A DNA stretch of 64,000 bases from NCBI RefSeq assembly GCF_000685295.1, contig NZ_ARYL01000005.1, forward strand, positions 1-64,000, in the 5' to 3' direction. Below the pieces are notes generated by a model. That model was not told the origin of the DNA, searched no databases, and worked only from the letters and a program-made list of their open reading frames with translations. Source of the DNA: Hyphomonas oceanitis SCH89. GTDB lineage: Bacteria > Pseudomonadota > Alphaproteobacteria > Caulobacterales > Hyphomonadaceae. This document shows positions 60,186-64,000 of the stretch, piece by piece (position 1 is the stretch's first letter; every line of letters begins with the position of its first letter). The position numbers and the translations under genes were made by a program.

Positions 60186-60496
60186 GCAGTTCAGGCGAAC
60201 CAATCCTTGGTTTCGGGAGAAGCCAAGTTTCTAGGCCGACATGTCTAAATAGTGCTTGTGCCATTCAGCCAAATTGACCGGAAAACAGCGACGTTTCGGG
60301 CTAATTCAGGCGCATTTTTACCGCGAACTGTTGGCTCGAATACAGGTCGGAACGTTAACGCCCTTTAACAAAGTGTGCTGCAATTGCCACAGCAGGATTC
60401 AGCGCACATGCGGGGCTGGAACGCGGCGCTCATGGGAGCCGTTAGCGCACCATGTCCCGAACAGTTCGGGATGCCTAAACCAAAGGATTTCCTCCC
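60186..60496. other. Intergenic region upstream of the outer-membrane protein gene
   Basis: About 310 bp holding the divergent promoters of the GGDEF-EAL and beta-barrel genes. The AT-richer stretch around 60350-60400 is the likely promoter of the latter. A palindrome near the right end is listed separately. Confidence 0.5.
60455..60471. promoter_or_regulatory. Palindrome in the leader of the beta-barrel gene
   Basis: TCCCGAACAGTTCGGGA is an exact palindrome around a central A, 26 bases upstream of the ATG at 60497. It may be a regulator site or a leader hairpin that stabilises a highly expressed mRNA. Confidence 0.4.
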
Positions 60497-61120
60497 ATGA
60501 AAAAGCTTTTGATCATTTCCTCGTCCGCTGCCGCGATTGCCCTTGGCCTTTCCGCCCCCGCCGTCGCTCAGGAAGATACCGGCCTCTATGTGCAGGGCGG
60601 CTATTCCTATGTGAACATCGAGCCTGACGGTGCTGATTCCGGTATCGACACCAACGCCATCACAGGCCGCGTCGGCTACCAGTTCACGCCGATGTTCTCC
60701 CTCGAAGCCGACGTGACGTCCGGCATCGATGATGGTGAGTTCGACTACAATGTCGACGAAGACGACTTCGATCTCGACGACAATGAGGACACGGACCTCA
60801 ATGACGTGATCGCCGCTTCGGGTGACCTCGGCCTGAACTACCTGGTTGGCCTTTACGGTCGCGCCAGCGTGCCACTGACCGAGCGCCTGAATGTCTCGGC
60901 CCGCGCCGGTTATGCCTATATCGACGTTGACGCTTCGGTCATCACACCCGGCGGCACAACGCTCGCCGTGATCGAGGATTCGGCTGATGGCCCTGCCCTC
61001 GGCGCAGGTCTGACCTATGACCTGACCGACAGCTGGCAGCTGCGTGGTGATTACACCTATTATGACTTCGAAGACACCGACACGGGCGCCGCAACGATTG
61101 CGGTTGGCTACAAGTTCTAA
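60497..61120 (+). CDS. Outer-membrane beta-barrel protein
   Basis: A 207-residue protein with a signal peptide (LLIISSSAAAIALGLSAPAVAQ) and alternating beta strands ending in WQLRGDYTYYDFEDT...TIAVGYKF, with the C-terminal Phe typical of barrels (OmpA/OmpW-like, eight strands). An acidic loop (VDEDDFDLDDNEDTDLND) is notable. GGATTTCC precedes the ATG. It is likely highly expressed, with its own promoter and terminator. Confidence 0.92.
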   Translation: MKKLLIISSSAAAIALGLSAPAVAQEDTGLYVQGGYSYVNIEPDGADSGIDTNAITGRVGYQFTPMFSLEADVTSGIDDGEFDYNVDEDDFDLDDNEDTDLNDVIAASGDLGLNYLVGLYGRASVPLTERLNVSARAGYAYIDVDASVITPGGTTLAVIEDSADGPALGAGLTYDLTDSWQLRGDYTYYDFEDTDTGAATIAVGYKF

Positions 61121-61144
61121 GCCTGCCTGATTGCCTGAATGAAT

Positions 61145-61176
61145 GCGCCGGTCTCCGAAAGGAGGCCGGCGTTTTT
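61145..61176 (+). terminator. Rho-independent terminator after the beta-barrel gene
   Basis: GCGCCGGTCTCC-GAAA-GGAGGCCGGCG followed by TTTTT, 25 bp past the stop codon; a GNRA-type loop and strong stem. Confidence 0.9.
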
Positions 61177-61277
61177 CATCATGCCCGTATGGAACCCGCC
61201 TGCAGTCGCACTCATTGGAATGGGGACACCGGAGACTTATCTCTCAATACTGGAACATACAGGAAACGGGAATCGAC

Positions 61278-61541
61278 ATGGCCAATGGCTGGGCGCGGGA
61301 TGGCGCCGTACAGGATCAGATCGACGACAGCATCAAGGATGCCGTGCGCAATGCGCGCGCCAGCATTCCTGCGGGTGCAAGCGCAACCCATTGCGACGAA
61401 TGCGAGGAACCCATTCCCGAAGCGCGCCGCAAGGCGGTTCCGGGTGTGCGTACGTGCGTGAAATGCCAGTCGGAGCGCGACAAGGCCCGCGTCCATTCCG
61501 GCATCAACCGCCGCGGCAGCAAGGACAGCCAGCTGCGTTAG
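61278..61541 (+). CDS. DksA/TraR-family C4 zinc-finger protein
   Basis: An 87-residue protein from the ATG at 61278: the helical N-terminus [20 protein letters not shown], then a C4 zinc finger [28 protein letters not shown]. It is the short TraR/YbiI type that can bind RNA polymerase's secondary channel. It is conserved near msrA and tRNA genes in related bacteria (from memory). AGGAAACGGG lies upstream. Confidence 0.92.
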   Translation: MANGWARDGAVQDQIDDSIKDAVRNARASIPAGASATHCDECEEPIPEARRKAVPGVRTCVKCQSERDKARVHSGINRRGSKDSQLR

Positions 61542-61571
61542 GCCTGTCGATTGTCCGGATGGAAGCCGGGC

Positions 61572-61661
61572 TGGCGGTGAGACAGGGATTCGAACCCTGG
61601 AGACTATTGCTAGCCTACACACTTTCCAGGCGTGCGCCTTCGACCACTCGGCCACCTCACC
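61572..61661 (-). tRNA. tRNA-Ser(GGA)
   Basis: A 90-nt class II tRNA: acceptor GGTGAGG/TCTCACC, anticodon loop CTGGAAA (anticodon GGA), a long variable arm (TAGGCTAGCAATAGTCTC), T-arm CAGGG-TTCGAAT-CCCTG, and an encoded CCA. Confidence 0.96.
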
Positions 61662-61772
61662 ATCGCCTTCGCGAAGCACAGGGCCATAGCGGAACGCATG
61701 GCCGCTCGCAAGACCGTGATTGCCGTTCGCAGCACGCAGCCCCATATTCCTGTCAGCAAAGGAGACCGCACC

Positions 61773-62423
61773 ATGTTGTTCTCAACCAAACCCGCAACCA
61801 TTCCGGATGCCGCGAGCGCCCTTCCCGGCCGCAGCGCCGCCATCCCGACGGCTGCCGAACATTTCGTCTTTCATCGTCCGCTTCAGGGCGAAACGCCCGC
61901 CGGATTTGAAGTCGCCATTTTCGGCCTCGGCTGTTTCTGGGGCGCCGAGCGCAAGTTCTGGCAACAGGATGGCGTCTGGATGACCGCCGCCGGCTATGCC
62001 GGCGGACCGACCCCGAACCCGACCTATGAGGAAGTCTGCAGCGGCCGCACGGGCCATACGGAAGTCGTGCGCGTCGTGTTTGACTCGTCAAAGGTCACCT
62101 ATGGCGAGCTGGTGAAACTTTTCCTCGAAAGTCACGACCCGACCCAGGGTATGCGCCAGGGCGGGGATGTCGGCACGCAATACCGGTCGGCCATTTACAC
62201 GACCAGCGATGCGCAGGAAGACACGGCCCATCAGATGGTCGAGGCCTATCAGGGCGCGCTGGCCCGTTCCGGTCACAGCGCGGGCATTACGACCGAGATC
62301 AAGCCGATCGATAAGTTCTACTATGCCGAGGACTATCACCAGCAATACCTCGCCAAGAATCCGGCAGGCTATTGCGGCATTGGCGGCACGGGCGTGTCCT
62401 GCCCGATCGGGCTCAGCGTCTAG
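61773..62423 (+). CDS. msrA: Peptide methionine sulfoxide reductase A
   Basis: About 216 residues from the ATG at 61773 with AAAGGAG upstream: [14 protein letters not shown] with the catalytic Cys, [43 protein letters not shown] and a resolving Cys near the C-terminus ([12 protein letters not shown]). It repairs oxidised methionine. Frames extending upstream through the tRNA are spurious. Confidence 0.96.
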   Translation: MLFSTKPATIPDAASALPGRSAAIPTAAEHFVFHRPLQGETPAGFEVAIFGLGCFWGAERKFWQQDGVWMTAAGYAGGPTPNPTYEEVCSGRTGHTEVVRVVFDSSKVTYGELVKLFLESHDPTQGMRQGGDVGTQYRSAIYTTSDAQEDTAHQMVEAYQGALARSGHSAGITTEIKPIDKFYYAEDYHQQYLAKNPAGYCGIGGTGVSCPIGLSV

Positions 62424-62449
62424 GACATTCCGGGTCTTGCTCCCTGAGC

Positions 62450-62536
62450 GCTCATCCTGAGCGAAGTCGAAGGATGGGCGCGGGCTTCCAGAGATGATCG
62501 TACAGGGCTCGTCCTTCGACTTCGCTCAGGATGAGC
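62450..62536. repeat. Perfect 25-bp inverted repeat, dispersed type
   Basis: Arms at 62450-62474 and 62512-62536 are exact inverses (GCTCATCCTGAGCGAAGTCG plus GAAGG A) separated by 37 bases. The arm sequence, TCCTTCGACTTCGCTCAGGA, is common as a dispersed repeat in alphaproteobacteria. It may end msrA transcription. Confidence 0.75.
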
Positions 62537-62556
62537 CCTTTTCATGTCGGGAGGGT

Positions 62557-63624
62557 CTAGGAGCCGAAATTCATCGAGAAGCGCTTGCGCGTCTCGATCA
62601 TGGTCTGCGCCTTGAACATGGCGTCCGAGGCGGTCTGTGCCTTCTGGATGGCCGGATCGCCTCTCAGGGCCTCAACCACCAGCGACAGCTGGGCGATCGC
62701 CTCCTGAACCGTCTTCTGGTCGAACTGTTTCTCTGCGCGGGCGAGCAGGGCCCGCCCAAGATCCATCCGGGCCTGCAGGACAAGCGCTGAGTCGGATGTC
62801 GTGTCGACCGCTTCGAGGTGCGCGCGGCGCATGGTGATCACCCGGTCGAGCGCGGCCAGGTCGCCCATGGCCTCCGCCACATGCACGCCGGATGCACAGA
62901 AGTCGGCCTCAAGCTCGCTCCGCACAACAGGCGCTACGCCCCCTGCCCCCGCCATCATCCCGTCCAGCGCTTCGGCGAGCAGTTTCATCTTTTCAGGCCT
63001 GAAGGCCTGCGGATTGGCCAGCGCCGGCTGCAGCTTCTTGGCCAGCAGGTAGGCCGCGACCCGCGGCATCTCGCCGTCCAGCGCGTCAAAGCGACCGGGC
63101 AGCGGAATGCTGAAGGCCCGGGCTTCGTCTGCCCGCAGGCCGCCGCCGCGCGACAGGCCCTGAACGACCAGCCCATCCGCTCCCTTGCCGATGCGGCTCG
63201 CCCAGACCAGCATGTCGGCATCCGCCGTCGCGAGGCGCTTGCGGGCCTCAGCCAGAATTTTCTGCTCCGAGCCGCCCGTGATCTGGCCTGTGCTGACAAC
63301 GCGGAAAGGCGCGCCGAAATTGAACTCGGCGAGATGGTCCTGGATGGCCGCTGTCAGCCATTTGCGCGTCCGCCCGGCTCCCGGCCCCGTTGGCCGCGCC
63401 AGAAGGATGCGATAGCCCGGCTCCTTGCTGCGGCGGAAAGCCCGTGCACCGGCTGCGTTGCGCATGCGCGTCACAAGCGCGCGAAGGCCCGAGAACAGGA
63501 GGAAAATCAGCACAAGGCACAGGAGCACGGCCATCGCGAACCCGAACGTCGCGAACTCATGGGCACTGAGCGCATGCGTCTCGACCCAGTCTTCAGCTGC
63601 CGTGAACCAGCCTGTTTCCAGCAT
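62557..63624 (-). CDS. Hypothetical membrane protein, 355 aa
   Basis: About 355 residues from the ATG at 63624 with GAGGTC upstream. One membrane helix at residues 25-45 (FGFAMAVLLCLVLIFLLFSGL), then a cytosolic domain opening with YRILLARPTGPGAGRTRKWLTAAIQDHL and a C-terminal part with TPR-like helices (ARMDLGRALLARAEKQFD, QEAIAQLSLVVEALRGDP). The last part resembles a domain found in proteins that begin by comparing a cell-state value, but I do not assign it. Function unknown. Confidence 0.78.
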   Translation of the reverse strand: MLETGWFTAAEDWVETHALSAHEFATFGFAMAVLLCLVLIFLLFSGLRALVTRMRNAAGARAFRRSKEPGYRILLARPTGPGAGRTRKWLTAAIQDHLAEFNFGAPFRVVSTGQITGGSEQKILAEARKRLATADADMLVWASRIGKGADGLVVQGLSRGGGLRADEARAFSIPLPGRFDALDGEMPRVAAYLLAKKLQPALANPQAFRPEKMKLLAEALDGMMAGAGGVAPVVRSELEADFCASGVHVAEAMGDLAALDRVITMRRAHLEAVDTTSDSALVLQARMDLGRALLARAEKQFDQKTVQEAIAQLSLVVEALRGDPAIQKAQTASDAMFKAQTMIETRKRFSMNFGS

Positions 63625-63745
63625 GGCAATTGACCTCGTTAACGCCAAGGCGATACGAGCCTTGCCCTTCTGTGGCAACAGGTAATCACTGTTAGACCGG
63701 GCGATCCCGCGCTAGCATCGCCATGCGGCATCAATGGGAGGGCAC

Positions 63746-64000
63746 GTGTCAGAATTTGTCACCCGTTTCGCGCCGTCCCCCACGGGGCACCTGCATCTCG
63801 GCCACGCGGCCTCGGCCTTCCATGTCTGGGATGCGGCCCGCGCAGCTGGCGGACGCGTGCTGCTGCGCCTTGAGGATATCGACCAGACCCGCTGCCGCCC
63901 GGCATACGAGGCCTCCATTCTCGCCGACCTGAAATGGCTGGGCCTCGACTGGTCCGGCCCCGTCCGGCGCCAGTCGGACCATTTCGACAACTATGCGAAG
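63746..64000 (+). CDS. gluQ: Glutamyl-Q tRNA(Asp) synthetase, N-terminal part (cut by the window edge)
   Basis: The GTG at 63746 follows GGGAGG. The visible 85 residues read SEFVTRFAPSPTGHLHLGHA, AGGRVLLRLEDIDQTRCRP, ADLKWLGLDWSGPVRRQSDHF: the class I HLGH signature and the GluRS-like D/E-I-D motif. The length before ADLKWLGLDW and the lack of tRNA-binding extension suit the short GluQ paralogue that makes queuosine-modified glutamyl-tRNA(Asp) rather than GltX. It continues beyond 64000. Confidence 0.88.
   Translation, partial: MSEFVTRFAPSPTGHLHLGHAASAFHVWDAARAAGGRVLLRLEDIDQTRCRPAYEASILADLKWLGLDWSGPVRRQSDHFDNYAK

Overview
The window looks like part of the chromosome of an alphaproteobacterium. 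The best guess is a Hyphomonadaceae/Caulobacterales-type marine bacterium. That rests on the gene set (MmcB, a TIGR02302-type membrane protein, ZapA preceded by a DUF4164 protein, an AccD with an eroded zinc finger, RpoH-type sigma factors) and on the high-GC codon use of the right two thirds. The genus is inference; no 16S rRNA is present.

Left third (about 1-22.7 kb): an accessory, mosaic genomic island of lower and uneven GC. Its right edge is a tyrosine integrase (21329-22543) lying 100 bp from the 3' end of an intact tRNA-Arg(CCU). A 45-nt orphan 3' half of a tRNA-Thr(CGU) just past the integrase stop marks another likely recombination junction. The left edge is not visible. From left to right the island holds: three unrecognised genes; a small-protein gene divergent from an XRE regulator; a gene-poor kilobase with a long inverted repeat; a tightly overlapping three-gene module (DUF262 protein, DUF3696-type SMC-like ATPase, unknown 331-aa protein) that looks like an uncharacterised defence system; the stump of a P4-type integrase; DUF736 and antirestriction ArdA genes left from a conjugative element; a Vsr endonuclease and a C5-cytosine methyltransferase; and a leftward operon of GHKL (MORC-like) ATPase, Z1 helicase-like ATPase, DUF4420 PD-(D/E)XK nuclease and AIPR protein. 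Together the last six genes form a restriction-modification-like system of a kind predicted from comparative genomics. A second XRE plus small-protein pair, whose small protein is a paralogue of the one at 3.4 kb, sits immediately upstream of that operon.

Right two thirds (22.7-64 kb): ordinary core chromosome. In order: SNase lipoprotein, LemA/DUF2207 pair, RpoH-like sigma factor, MmcB, MFS permease and glycerate-kinase-like protein, transketolase, DUF4164/ZapA, twin-TM protein and cobalamin adenosyltransferase, a degenerate GT51 fragment, a LysR-controlled NTF2/SDR pair, an Lrp regulator with two alpha/beta hydrolases, the TIGR02302-lysA-lipoprotein-argH cluster, TlpA-like thioredoxin, PKHD hydroxylase, a second SNase, a LysE exporter, 3-hydroxybutyryl-CoA dehydrogenase, etfBA (with a LiuR-like palindrome), a PEP-mutase-family enzyme, the run trpF-trpB-yodC-like-cutA-trpA-accD-folC, a GGDEF-EAL protein, an outer-membrane beta-barrel, a DksA/TraR zinc finger, tRNA-Ser(GGA), msrA and the start of gluQ.

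The strongest leads are the DUF262/DUF3696/unknown triad at 5.4-8.7 kb, the duplicated XRE/small-protein cassettes at 3.4-4.2 and 20.2-21.0 kb, and the inverted-repeat element at 4344-4585.
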